A DNA stretch of 64,000 nucleotides from Streptomyces griseus (lineage in GTDB: Bacteria > Actinomycetota > Actinomycetes > Streptomycetales > Streptomycetaceae), in assembly GCF_001715295.1 (NCBI RefSeq), contig NZ_MDKB01000002.1:432499-496498 (forward strand), read 5' to 3'. Positions 39,372 to 47,129 of the stretch are shown here, piece after piece (the stretch's first letter is position 1; the number at the start of each line of letters is the position of its first letter). A model generated the notes under the pieces. That model was not told the origin of the DNA, ran no database searches, and saw only the letters and a program-made list of their open reading frames with translations. The translations under genes were made by a program, and so were the position numbers.

Positions 39372-40103
39372 TCAGCCGAACAGGTAGCCGAACACCGCGT
39401 CGCCGACCCGCCGGTCGGTGACCTCGACGCCGTTGGCCTCCTCACGGGCGAACTTCACCGCGTGCTGGAGCTTCTCGACCCGGTCCAGCAGTTCGTTGAC
39501 CCGCCGGGCCGGCAGCGCCCCGGAGTACTTCACGGTGGTCCAGTACCCGATCGGCACGTCCTCGTAGTACACGTCGACCTGCGCCGGGTGCTTGTCGGTC
39601 GCCTCGGCCTTGACGTGGTTGCGCGGGACCTTCTTCGTACGGATCGTGCGGACCGGGTCGGTCCTCCACCAGTCCGTCGACGGGTCGGGCGACCACGACT
39701 CGGAGGCGTCGAGCGTCGGGAGCTTCTTCACGAAGGTGTGCAGGTCGGTGAGCTGCTTCTCCAGGAAGAGGAGGTAGCTGACCGGGACCTCGGCCACGAC
39801 CGTGCGACCGTCGACGGTGACGTCCGCACGGGCCGAGCAGTTGGCCCAGTCCTTCGTCGCGGTCACGTCGAACAGCCGGGTCAGCGACGCCGACATCTCC
39901 CGCAGTACGTCCTCGGCCTGGACCTGCACCCGTGTCGACTCGGGCGGCAGCTGCTCGCCCTCCTCGTCCTTGGGCTGGTACGTACGCGAGATACCGGCCA
40001 GATGTACGGGCTTCTGCACCTTGTGGTGGGCCGCGGTGATGTCCTGGAGCGACTTGCTCTTGACACCCTTCTCCACGGCGATGATCTGGTTGAGCTTCGC
40101 CAC
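39372..40103 (-). CDS. DUF7873 family protein
   Basis: A 243-residue soluble protein with no signal or membrane segment: MAKLNQIIAVEKGVKSKSLQDI, AGISRTYQPKDEEGEQLPPEST, VTATKDWANCSARADV, VPVSYLLFLEKQLTDLHTFV, VRTIRTKKVPRNHVKAEAT and YSGALPARRVNELLDRVEKL. The sequence is strongly conserved in style across actinobacteria, as I recall the family, but its biochemical function is not established. It lies about 110 bp upstream, on the same strand, of the two permuted tRNA-like elements and 76 bp downstream of the DUF488 gene. Co-transcription with the RNAs and an RNA-related role are inferences. Confidence 0.85.
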   Translation of the reverse strand: MAKLNQIIAVEKGVKSKSLQDITAAHHKVQKPVHLAGISRTYQPKDEEGEQLPPESTRVQVQAEDVLREMSASLTRLFDVTATKDWANCSARADVTVDGRTVVAEVPVSYLLFLEKQLTDLHTFVKKLPTLDASESWSPDPSTDWWRTDPVRTIRTKKVPRNHVKAEATDKHPAQVDVYYEDVPIGYWTTVKYSGALPARRVNELLDRVEKLQHAVKFAREEANGVEVTDRRVGDAVFGYLFG

Positions 40104-40179
40104 TTCGCCCCCTTCGAATGGCAGGAACCTACCGCACGGACGTCGCGCACCCGTACGGTTTTACGCTCCGTGAGGGGCG

Positions 40180-40716
40180 CTACGGTGCCGGGTACGTCAC
40201 CCGCCCGTCGACGCCGACCTGCGGCTCGGCACCCCAGGCGCCCAGTTCGTGGAGGCGCGTCCCGTCCCCGTCCATGATGTGGAGGACCCTCCAGCCACGG
40301 GCGGTGAGCGTGTTCGCGATCAGGAGGCGGTGACAGCGCCACGGCATCGGCTCGCCGCACATGACGGCGACGCGACCGCGCTCCGCGAGGGAGGTGAGGC
40401 GGGTGATGCCCTGCTCGTACGCCGGAAGCAGGGTGTAGTCGGCGTAGTTCCTGAAACCGGTGTTGTGCCAGCCCGCGTTGACGGCGGGGTCCACGTCCTG
40501 CTTGCGTCGCCGGCCACCGAGTTCGTCCAGGTACACGTAGTCGATCCCGGCCCGCTCCAGCCATCCGCGCATCGTCCCGCCGCAGAACTGCGGGCTGCGG
40601 CGGGAGCCGGGGTGCGCCCGGACGTCGGCCAGTACGTCGATGCGCTGGGCGTCCAGAAGGCCGATGAACGTCTCCTCCGGGCACGTCCAGTGCCCGACCG
40701 TCCAGATCTCACGCAT
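40180..40716 (-). CDS. DUF488 domain protein
   Basis: 178 residues from ATG at 40716, with AGGAGGGG upstream. The DUF488 signatures are IWTVGHWTCPEETFIGLLDAQRIDVLADVRAHPGSRRSPQF, YVYLDELGGRRRK, FRNYADYTLLPAYEQGITRL and the Cys-rich VMCGEPMPWRCHRLLIANTL (CxxxxxxCHR). The enzymatic role is unknown; the conserved Arg and Cys/His suggest nucleic-acid or metal chemistry. It is followed on the same strand by the DUF7873 gene and the tRNA-like RNAs. Confidence 0.88.
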   Translation of the reverse strand: MREIWTVGHWTCPEETFIGLLDAQRIDVLADVRAHPGSRRSPQFCGGTMRGWLERAGIDYVYLDELGGRRRKQDVDPAVNAGWHNTGFRNYADYTLLPAYEQGITRLTSLAERGRVAVMCGEPMPWRCHRLLIANTLTARGWRVLHIMDGDGTRLHELGAWGAEPQVGVDGRVTYPAP

Positions 40717-41086
40717 CGCACCCCTCCTGCCGAAGGCCGCGCGCCGGGGCCGCCCGGGCCATGATGCCCGGGCCGCGTCCGGAGGACGGGGAGACATGCG
40801 GCCCGCGCCGCGGGTCGCATGTCCGCTGCGCCCGGCGCGGCCCATCCCGCGCGCACGGGAAGAGGCGGGTCGCCCAGCCCCACCGATACCGGCCCGCGGT
40901 CGCCGAAAGGGATCGACGTATTCACCGCCGGAACATGTGCACGTGCAAAGCATGGCCACGGAAAGGACGGTGATTTCCCGTCCTTCCAGTCCCGGTGAAA
41001 ACGGCGCTTCCGTTTTTCCGAAGGGTTGTCACTTCCGTTCCCCGACAGGCCCGGTCACCGCGTCTTCATGACGGGCTTTCCCTTTC
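40717..41086. other. Gene-free spacer
   Basis: About 370 bp between the DUF488 gene and the terminator of the DUF1772 gene. It should carry the promoter of the DUF488-DUF7873-RNA unit. Nothing else recognised. Confidence 0.5.
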
Positions 41087-41118
41087 CGGGCCCCGCCCGT
41101 TCCCGCGGGCGGGGCCCG
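41087..41118 (-). terminator. Terminator after the DUF1772 gene
   Basis: A perfect 13-bp stem, CGGGCCCCGCCCG (41087-41099) with 41106-41118, and a 6-nt loop, 8 bp beyond the stop codon on the minus strand. Confidence 0.8.
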
Positions 41119-41125
41119 CAGGTCA

Positions 41126-41713
41126 TCACCGGGGGAACGACCCGGACACCCGGCCGTAGCGGAGCACGGCGGAGCACAGGGCCCCGAGGCTGACGACGCA
41201 CAGGAGGGTGCGGACGACGTTGGCCGGCACCCAGACCGACTTGAAGTCCTCGATCACCGCCGGGAGGTCCTCGGCGGTCGCCGGGTTGCCGAGGTCCGCC
41301 AGTTCCGCGTTGAGCGGGAGGTTGACCGCGACCGTGATCACCAGCACCGCCAGGTAGCAGACGGCCGCGACGACCAGGGGCACCGCCACCGCGAGCCGCT
41401 TCCTGCGGAAGGCCACGATCGCGGAGGCGACCGTCAGGCCCAGCGCGGCGATGAAGACGAGGCCGAACAGCCCGCTGCCGTCGATCACCGCGTTGAAGCG
41501 CTGCATGGCCACCGCGTACGTGCGGTCGTCCAGCTCCGCGAGACCCGGCATGACGGAGACGTCGTAGGCGAAGAACAACCCGGCCATCAGCCCGGTGCAC
41601 AGCACGGAGGCCACCAGTAAGGGGCCGAAGACCCGTTCACGCGTCGGGGAAGGCGGGGGCGGGTAGCCGGGGTACACCGAGGAAGAGGGGCTGTGGGGTG
41701 GGTAGTGGCTCAC
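41126..41713 (-). CDS. DUF1772 membrane protein
   Basis: 195 residues from GTG at 41713. A Pro/Tyr/Ser-rich N terminus (YPPHSPSSSVYPGYPPPPSP) precedes four membrane segments: VFGPLLVASVLCTGLMAGLFFAY, GLFGLVFIAALGLTVASAIVAF, LAVAVPLVVAAVCYLAVLVITVAV and VVRTLLCVVSLGALCSAVLRY. The segment SVMPGLAELDDRTYAVAMQRFNAVI and NLPLNAEL are typical of DUF1772 (anthrone-oxygenase-like) proteins. Most members have no known function. It ends the accessory block next to the biosynthetic cluster. Confidence 0.85.
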   Translation of the reverse strand: MSHYPPHSPSSSVYPGYPPPPSPTRERVFGPLLVASVLCTGLMAGLFFAYDVSVMPGLAELDDRTYAVAMQRFNAVIDGSGLFGLVFIAALGLTVASAIVAFRRKRLAVAVPLVVAAVCYLAVLVITVAVNLPLNAELADLGNPATAEDLPAVIEDFKSVWVPANVVRTLLCVVSLGALCSAVLRYGRVSGSFPR

Positions 41714-41863
41714 GTTGCCGTCCTGTCGATCGGGTGGGCTTTTCCCGGCTTCCTGTGGACGGTGCGCGCAGAGAACACACCGTACGCATCGCTCAATTGA
41801 TCATCCCAGCAGGTGCATGTCCCCGAGGTCCATGCTTCACACGCTCGATCACATACGAGCTCG

Positions 41864-42766
41864 TCACCGCGCGGGTGCCGGGACGGCCGCGAGGCACTCC
41901 TCCAGGAACGCCAGGGCGCGGGAGTGGTAGAGGGGCGCGGCCAGTCCGAGACTGAGGTTGTGGCCGGCCTCCGGGACGCGTTCGACGACGGGCGGGCGGG
42001 TACGGGTGAAGCAGGCCGCCACAGCGGCCAGTTCGTCCTCGTGCAGGTCCCACCAGCCCTCGTACTCCCCGAAGGTGAGCCGTACGGGGCAGTGCACCCG
42101 CGCCGCCGCCGCCGGGAAACGGGCGGGCCACAGGGCCGTCTCGTCGTCCTCGGCGGCCGGGACGTCACGGAGCAGGGAGCGGCTGGCGCGGAAGGTGCCG
42201 CCCGGGTAGAGCCTGAGCGGCCCCCAGTTGAGCTCGCCCGCGCCGCCGGCCAGGGTGTCGGGGAAGTGTGCCGCCGCCGAGGAGTAGTGCCAGCCGCACC
42301 CGTTGAGGTCGAGTCCCAGGAGCCGGTCCGCGGGGGTGTCGCCCCAGGGCTCTCCCGCCAGGTGCAGGGCGGTCTTGCCTCCGTCGGAGTGACCGAGCAG
42401 GAAGAAGCCGGCCCCGACGGGATCGGTTTCGGCGTAGTCGGCGAGTACCCGGCGCAGCAGCCGGGCCTGGGCGGCCAGCGGCAGCCCGAGGGGGAACGAG
42501 GAACGGGACAGGCCGTAGCCGGGCCGCTCCACCGCCAGGACGGTGTGGCCGAGGGAGGACGCCAGGGCGATCAGGGAGGTGTGCGGGGCGACCGGCCCGG
42601 CGAAGTAGCCGGGGGACATGCCCCTGCCGTGGACGGCGACGAGCACCGCCCGGGGGGTGCCGTCGGCCGGTGCGGCCCGCCAGGCGCCGAGCCGGTGGCG
42701 GCCGCGGCCGAGCACGATCCGTTCCACCCCGTCGGTGGCGGGGCTCTGTGCCGGGCCGGCCGTCAC
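41864..42766 (-). CDS. Alpha/beta hydrolase, last gene of the biosynthetic operon
   Basis: 300 residues from GTG at 42766, overlapping the TrpC-like stop (GTGA). The alpha/beta-hydrolase signatures are VAVHGRGMSPGYFAGP (oxyanion region), nucleophile elbow LLGHSDGGKTALHLAG with Ser, and catalytic His in VPEAGHNLSLG. The acid is probably in TFGEYEGWWDLHEDEL. It is cytosolic. It could release or hydrolyse a carrier-bound intermediate of the cluster (type II thioesterase-like or esterase); the substrate is unknown. Confidence 0.85.
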   Translation of the reverse strand: MTAGPAQSPATDGVERIVLGRGRHRLGAWRAAPADGTPRAVLVAVHGRGMSPGYFAGPVAPHTSLIALASSLGHTVLAVERPGYGLSRSSFPLGLPLAAQARLLRRVLADYAETDPVGAGFFLLGHSDGGKTALHLAGEPWGDTPADRLLGLDLNGCGWHYSSAAAHFPDTLAGGAGELNWGPLRLYPGGTFRASRSLLRDVPAAEDDETALWPARFPAAAARVHCPVRLTFGEYEGWWDLHEDELAAVAACFTRTRPPVVERVPEAGHNLSLGLAAPLYHSRALAFLEECLAAVPAPAR

Positions 42767-43572
42767 GCGGGCACTCCTTCCGCCTCGGCGGCGGGACCGT
42801 CCGGAAGCAGCGGCCCGGGGACGGCCGCGGGCGGTCCGGCCGGGGAGGGCGCGGCCGGCGGTACGGCGGGGCCGACGGCGCGCCCCGCGCGGTGGGCGTC
42901 GAACTCCCGCAGCCAGGACTCCACGTCGGTGGCGCGCAGGAGCGAGGTGCCGACGAGCAGGGCCGCGTACCCCTCCGCGAGCAGCCCGGCAGCTGCCTCG
43001 GGACCGTTCACCGCGCTGGCGCTGACCGGGCAGAGGGTGCCCGCGGCCCGTACGGCGGGCAGCAGGGACCGGCTGCGCTCCACATCCCCCGCGTCGCGCT
43101 CCCTGGCGGCGATGTCCTTGTTGTTGACCGCGATGACGCAGTGGTGCGGGTCGGGGAGCCCTGCCGCCTCCTCGGCACGGGTGATCTCCACGAAGGGGGT
43201 GAGACCGAGTGCGTGGCACTCCCCGGCGAGGCTGTGCAGGGCCTCGGGGGGCAGCAGTGCGGCCGTCAGCAGTACCGCGGAGGCGCCGGCGCCGGCCGCG
43301 GCGGTGAGCTGGTCGCGGCGGGTGACGAAGTCCTTGAGCAGGACGGGAACGCGGACCCGGGCGGTGACCTCGTCCAGCATGGCGGGCGATCCGCCGAACC
43401 ACCGGCCGGTCACGACGGACACGCAGGGGGCTCCGGCCCGCTCGTAGACGGCGGCCATGTCTCCGGGGGCACGGCCGCGCAACAGGTCCGCGCCGTGCGC
43501 GTCCCGGGCCTTCACTTCCATGATCAGGGGGCGTCCCGCGCCGAGGAGCGCGGAGAGGAAGGGCGGGGTCAT
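42763..43572 (-). CDS. Divergent indole-3-glycerol-phosphate synthase homologue (TrpC-like)
   Basis: 269 residues, about 215 of which form the TIM barrel; the C-terminal ~45 residues are Pro/Ala-rich. TrpC features kept: catalytic Lys in VPVLLKDFVTRRDQL, the Glu in FVEITRAEEA and Asn in VIAVNNKDI. Features changed: the phosphate/substrate motif ExKxxSPS appears as EVKARDAHGAD, and the ESG Glu after strand 7 is replaced (PVSASAVN). The N-terminal helical extension of TrpC (~40 residues) is also missing. It may close a pyrrole ring on a non-anthranilate substrate. Both neighbours overlap it by 4 bp. Confidence 0.82.
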   Translation of the reverse strand: MTPPFLSALLGAGRPLIMEVKARDAHGADLLRGRAPGDMAAVYERAGAPCVSVVTGRWFGGSPAMLDEVTARVRVPVLLKDFVTRRDQLTAAAGAGASAVLLTAALLPPEALHSLAGECHALGLTPFVEITRAEEAAGLPDPHHCVIAVNNKDIAARERDAGDVERSRSLLPAVRAAGTLCPVSASAVNGPEAAAGLLAEGYAALLVGTSLLRATDVESWLREFDAHRAGRAVGPAVPPAAPSPAGPPAAVPGPLLPDGPAAEAEGVPA

Positions 43573-44402
43573 GTCGGCTTCCCTGGGGAGGTGACGGATG
43601 CGGAAGGGGTGTCCGTGGGCGGCCGGGGGCCGGACGGGGCGGCCACGGCACGGGGGTGAACGGCGTACGGAGCGTCCGCCCCGGCCGGGAGCGCCGGTGA
43701 GCCCCGCCCGCCGGTCCAGGCCCGGTCCAGGGCGGCGACCTGTGCGGGGCCGAGCAGGCCGTCGCCGCCCCGGGCGGCGCCGTCGACGTCCACGCCCCGG
43801 AAGCCCGGGTGGGCCGCGAGTGCCGGGGCGCGCACCGCGTCGGCCGCGGTGAGGCCGCCCGCCAGCAGGAAGGGCAGCCCCAGGCGGGGCAGCAGGTGTT
43901 CCAGCGCCTCCGGCGGGATGCGGTGACCGGTGCTGCCGACCGACCCCCCGGGGGTGGCGGCGTCGACGAGGAACAGGTCGGTGCCCGCCCGCGCGTAGGC
44001 CCCGAGGAAGGGGCGTTCGGCGCACTGCCCGTCGAGGACGTGGACGGCCTTGACGACGACCGCCTCGGGCAGCGCGGCGCGCAGGGCGGCGACGGCTCCG
44101 GGCGGCTGGTAGGCGTGGAGCTGGATCCAGCGGATCCCGGCGGCCCGGGCCACCCGGCCGAGGCGGTCGGCGTCGTGCAGGAAGGTGACGAGGACGGGTT
44201 CGGCGCGGCCCCCGGAGCGGACGGCGTCCGCCATCCCGGCCAGGGCGGGGCCGGTCAGCTGGTGGGCGCCGCCCTCGACGCCGTACCAGAGGCCGACCAG
44301 GTCGGCCCGCGCCGCGGCGGCGGCCGCCTCCTCGGGCCGGGTGGCGCCGCACACCTTCAGCAGTGGCCGGGGCGCCGGTGGGGCTGCGTCCGGGTTGCTC
44401 AT
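43569..44402 (-). CDS. Phosphoribosylanthranilate isomerase homologue (TrpF-like)
   Basis: 277 residues; the first ~225 form a TrpF barrel. Catalytic Cys is in LLKVCGATRPEEA and catalytic Asp in LFLVDAATPGGSVGSTG; the phosphate-binding loop is FLLAGGLTAADAV with GVDVDGAARGGDG. IQLHAYQPP replaces the usual QLHG. The C-terminal ~50 residues are low-complexity Pro/Ser/Thr. Streptomycetes normally lack TrpF and use PriA for both histidine and tryptophan, so this gene is a specialised acquisition. Start and stop overlap neighbours by ATGA. Confidence 0.85.
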   Translation of the reverse strand: MSNPDAAPPAPRPLLKVCGATRPEEAAAAAARADLVGLWYGVEGGAHQLTGPALAGMADAVRSGGRAEPVLVTFLHDADRLGRVARAAGIRWIQLHAYQPPGAVAALRAALPEAVVVKAVHVLDGQCAERPFLGAYARAGTDLFLVDAATPGGSVGSTGHRIPPEALEHLLPRLGLPFLLAGGLTAADAVRAPALAAHPGFRGVDVDGAARGGDGLLGPAQVAALDRAWTGGRGSPALPAGADAPYAVHPRAVAAPSGPRPPTDTPSASVTSPGKPT

Positions 44403-45544
44403 CCCCCCAGCCCCAGGGTCGAGGCCACCCGGTTGTACTGGATGTCGTTGGTCCCGGAGTAGAGGGTGCCCGCGACCGCCGCGCGCAGGTCCTTCTCCAG
44501 ACCGACCTCGGAGAGGTAGCCCGCGCCGCCGAAGACGCGGATCGCCGACAGGCTGGTGGACAGGGCGGCCTCGCTGGCGAGGATCTTGGTGATGGCGAGG
44601 TCGGCCGTGACGTCCTCGCCGGCCGAGAGCCGCTCGGCCGTGTCGTACAGCCACTTGGCCGCCGTCTCGGTACGGATCTTCATGTCGACCACCCGGTGCG
44701 AGACCGCCTGGTAGTCGCCGATGGGGTGGCCGAAGGCGCGGCGTTCGCGGGCGTAGGAGACGGCGCGCTCCAGCCGGTGGCGCATCTCGCCGAGGCCGAC
44801 GGTGAACCCGAAGAGGATCTCGCGCTTCATCACGTGGTCGAGGACGAACAGCCCGCCACCGACCCGGCCGAGGACGCGGTCGGCCGGTACCCGGCAGCCG
44901 TCGAGGTGGAGGGTGGACAACGGGGCCGTGCGCAGGCCCATCTTGGCGGTCGGGCCGCCCACCGAGAGGCCGGGCGTGCCGCGTTCGACGAGGAAGGCGG
45001 TCGTGCCGAGCGGGCCGCCGTCGGGGTGGGTACGGGCGTAGACGACGAAGACGTCGGCGATCGGCCCGTTGCTCACGAACGCCTTGCCGCCGGTGAGTAC
45101 GTGGTCCGTGCCGTCGCGCTCGGCTCGGGTGGTCATCGCCATCGCGTCCGAACCGCTGTCGGGTTCGGTGATGGCATGGGCGCCGATCAGCTCCCCGGCG
45201 CAGATGCCGGGCAGGAAGCGCTCCCGCTGGGCGTCCGTCCCGAAGGCGGCGAGCGGCACACCGGTGCTGGCCATCGAGGTCGTCGCACAGAAGCTGAGTC
45301 CGGTCTCGCGGCAGGTCTCGCCGAGGGTCTCCAGGACGTGCAGCGTGGTGAGGAGGGACTGGCCGGCGCCGCCCCACCGTTCGGGGAAGGGCAGCCCCAG
45401 GACGCCGCTCCCGCTCAGCGAACGCCAGCGGGCCGGGTCGAAGGCGGACCGGGCGTCCGCCTCGACGTGTCCTTCGCTCAGGGCCTTGCCCCACTGGGCC
45501 ATGCCGGCGCACAGCGCCTGCTGATCTGCGTTGCGGTGCCTCAC
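44399..45544 (-). CDS. Acyl-CoA dehydrogenase-like flavoprotein, probable aminoacyl/prolyl-PCP dehydrogenase
   Basis: 381 residues from GTG at 45544 (GGAAGG 7 bases upstream). Acyl-CoA dehydrogenase fold: GVLGLPFPERWGGAGQSLLTTL, GAHAITEPDSGSDAMAM, GKAFVSNGPIADVFVV, GLRTAPLSTLHLDGCRVPADRVLG, ERRAFGHPIGDYQAVSHRVVDM and VFGGAGYLSEVGLEKDLRAAVAGTLYSGTNDIQ. The region around GLRTAPLSTLHLDGCRVP resembles the prolyl-PCP dehydrogenases of pyrrole pathways (RedW, PltE, CloN3). With the adenylase and PCP in the same operon it probably oxidises a carrier-bound prolyl group to pyrrole-2-carboxyl. Substrate assignment is inference. Confidence 0.85.
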   Translation of the reverse strand: MRHRNADQQALCAGMAQWGKALSEGHVEADARSAFDPARWRSLSGSGVLGLPFPERWGGAGQSLLTTLHVLETLGETCRETGLSFCATTSMASTGVPLAAFGTDAQRERFLPGICAGELIGAHAITEPDSGSDAMAMTTRAERDGTDHVLTGGKAFVSNGPIADVFVVYARTHPDGGPLGTTAFLVERGTPGLSVGGPTAKMGLRTAPLSTLHLDGCRVPADRVLGRVGGGLFVLDHVMKREILFGFTVGLGEMRHRLERAVSYARERRAFGHPIGDYQAVSHRVVDMKIRTETAAKWLYDTAERLSAGEDVTADLAITKILASEAALSTSLSAIRVFGGAGYLSEVGLEKDLRAAVAGTLYSGTNDIQYNRVASTLGLGG

Positions 45545-45755
45545 TGCGGAGCCTTCCGTACGGGCCGTGCGGGTGGCCTCGGTCGGTTGCGGACGTGGTA
45601 CGTGACGACGGGTGACCTGCCCGGGGGGGCAGGCCGTCGCCGGACGGGCGGGCGCCCGGGGAGGCGCCCGGCGGACGGCGGTCGGTGCCGGGACCGGCGA
45701 GGTCTGCCCCGCGCCGGACGGTGCGACGGGGCGAAGCCTGCCGGGTGCGGCCCAA

Positions 45756-45929
45756 GGCCCTGTTTCGAAAGGATCGTCGTCTGCCCGAAGGGCAGGTCCG
45801 GGGGCGTCCGGTGCGTGCGATCGCACGGCGGCGGGTCGTCCCGATACCGGATGTATCGGGATGATCCGACAACGCGGCGCGTGCGCGTGCCAGGCGTCGC
45901 CGGGCGGACGGTACTTTCGAAACACGGCC
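45756..45929. mobile_element. MITE-like element between the cupin and dehydrogenase genes
   Basis: GGCCCTGTTTCGAAAG (45756-45771) and CTTTCGAAACACGGCC (45914-45929) form 16-bp terminal inverted repeats with one mismatch. The 174-bp interior is non-coding and holds two small hairpins (CTGCCCGAAGGGCAG and CCCGATA..TATCGGG). The right end touches the cupin stop codon. The rest of the 384-bp gap (45545-45755) holds nothing recognisable and may carry an internal promoter. Confidence 0.7.
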
Positions 45930-46303
45930 TAGTAGGCCGAGGAGACGTTCTCGTCGAGGCGGTGGACCTCGTCACCCCGGAGCGCGGGGGCGAAGACACA
46001 GACCAGACGCAGGTCCTCGTGGGGCGAGGCGATCAGGAAGTGCGGGTCGTTGTTGTCCAGCGAGTAGAGGACGCCCGGCGTCAGCGGGTGGCTGGTGCCG
46101 TCGAGCTCCACCACCTCCCCGGATCCCTCGATGCAGTAGCAGGTCTCCAGGTGGTTGCGGTACTCCAGCCGTGACTTGGTCCCGGCCCGCACGGTGGTGT
46201 CGGTGACGCTGTAACCCAGCCCGTCGGCGTCCAGGACGAAGCGGCGGCTGAGTCCGTTGCCCCAGTCGACGGTCTTCACGCTCTCAAGTCTGCGGATGAT
46301 CAC
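45929..46303 (-). CDS. Ectoine-synthase-like cupin
   Basis: 124 residues from GTG at 46303 (AGGAGGA upstream). It aligns over its full length with EctC: GYSVTDTTVRAGTKSRLEYRNHLETCYCIEGSGEVVELDG, PGVLYSLDNNDPHFLIASPHEDLRLVCVFAPALRGDEVH. The iron-site residues expected in EctC (Glu in HLETCYCIEG, Tyr in GVLYSLD, His in DPHFLIA) are present. EctC cyclises N-gamma-acetyl-diaminobutyrate by water loss. No ectA, ectB or ectD is nearby, so here it probably performs an analogous cyclisation or dehydration in the cluster's pathway. Confidence 0.88.
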   Translation of the reverse strand: MIIRRLESVKTVDWGNGLSRRFVLDADGLGYSVTDTTVRAGTKSRLEYRNHLETCYCIEGSGEVVELDGTSHPLTPGVLYSLDNNDPHFLIASPHEDLRLVCVFAPALRGDEVHRLDENVSSAY

Positions 46304-47129
46304 GGGTGTCCTCCTCTGGACGTGGGGTGATGGGACGGCCGAGGGCGGCGATGAAGGAGCGGTAGGCGTCGACCGGGTCCGTCCCGGCCTCGCGGGCCCG
46401 CTCCACCACCGCCACTCCGGCGGAACCGACGATCGCCGCGTCCGCGCCGCTCAGCGCGACGGAGACGAGATCCTCGGCGGCGGACACCCCGAAGCCGACG
46501 GCTATCGGGGAGGCGGTGAGGTCGCGCAGGGCGCCGACGAACGGGGCCAGTGCGGCGTGCCCGCCCGGGGGCGTGCCGGCGCCGCTGCGTCCGTAGCGCG
46601 CGACCAGGTAGAGGTAGCCGGTGGCGTGGGCCGCCGCCTCGGCCACGGTGGCCGGGGAGCTCTCCGGATAGCAGGTGGTGACCTCGGGAAGCCCGGCGTC
46701 ACGCAGCGCCTCGCGATGGGCGGTGCGCAGCCGCGGGGGGAGCCCGTGTGCGAGCAGGGCGTCGGCGCCGCTGTCCGCCACGGTCCGCGCGTAGCCGGCG
46801 GGCGGCGCGTGGCGCAGGCTGTGGCTCCAGTCGGCGAGCACGGCGATGCGCAGGCGCTTGAGGGTGGGGCGTACGGCCGCGACGAAGGCGAGGGTCTCGG
46901 CGAGGCCGACGCCTTCGGCCAGCGCCCGGTCGGCGGAGCGCCGGACGACCGGACCGTCGGTGGGTGAGCCGGGGAAGGGGACGGCCAGTTCGAGGCAGTC
47001 GACGTCCGACTCGTCCAGCACGGCGACGAGGTCGGTCAGGACGGGCAGGGGCGGGTCTCCGGCGTTCAGGAAGACGGCCAGGCCCAGTTCGCCGCGGGCC
47101 CGGGCCTCGGGGAAGAACTCAGCCGGCAC
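46284..47129 (-). CDS. Tryptophan synthase alpha-subunit homologue (TrpA-like)
   Basis: 281 residues from GTG at 47129 (GAGGAGGAAG upstream), overlapping the TrpD-like stop by 11 bp. Both catalytic acids of TrpA are retained: Glu in DCLELAVPFPG and Asp in SPTDGPVVRRSADRAL. The phosphate site is in VGFGVSAAEDLV with GSAGVAVVERA. The helix/loop that contacts TrpB (SDPLADGP in TrpA) is changed to GSPTDGP, and loop 6 (RAGVTG) reads RYGRSGAG. There is no trpB in the operon, so it may act alone as an IGP-lyase-type aldolase releasing an indole-like heterocycle and glyceraldehyde 3-phosphate. Confidence 0.83.
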   Translation of the reverse strand: MPAEFFPEARARGELGLAVFLNAGDPPLPVLTDLVAVLDESDVDCLELAVPFPGSPTDGPVVRRSADRALAEGVGLAETLAFVAAVRPTLKRLRIAVLADWSHSLRHAPPAGYARTVADSGADALLAHGLPPRLRTAHREALRDAGLPEVTTCYPESSPATVAEAAAHATGYLYLVARYGRSGAGTPPGGHAALAPFVGALRDLTASPIAVGFGVSAAEDLVSVALSGADAAIVGSAGVAVVERAREAGTDPVDAYRSFIAALGRPITPRPEEDTRDHPQT

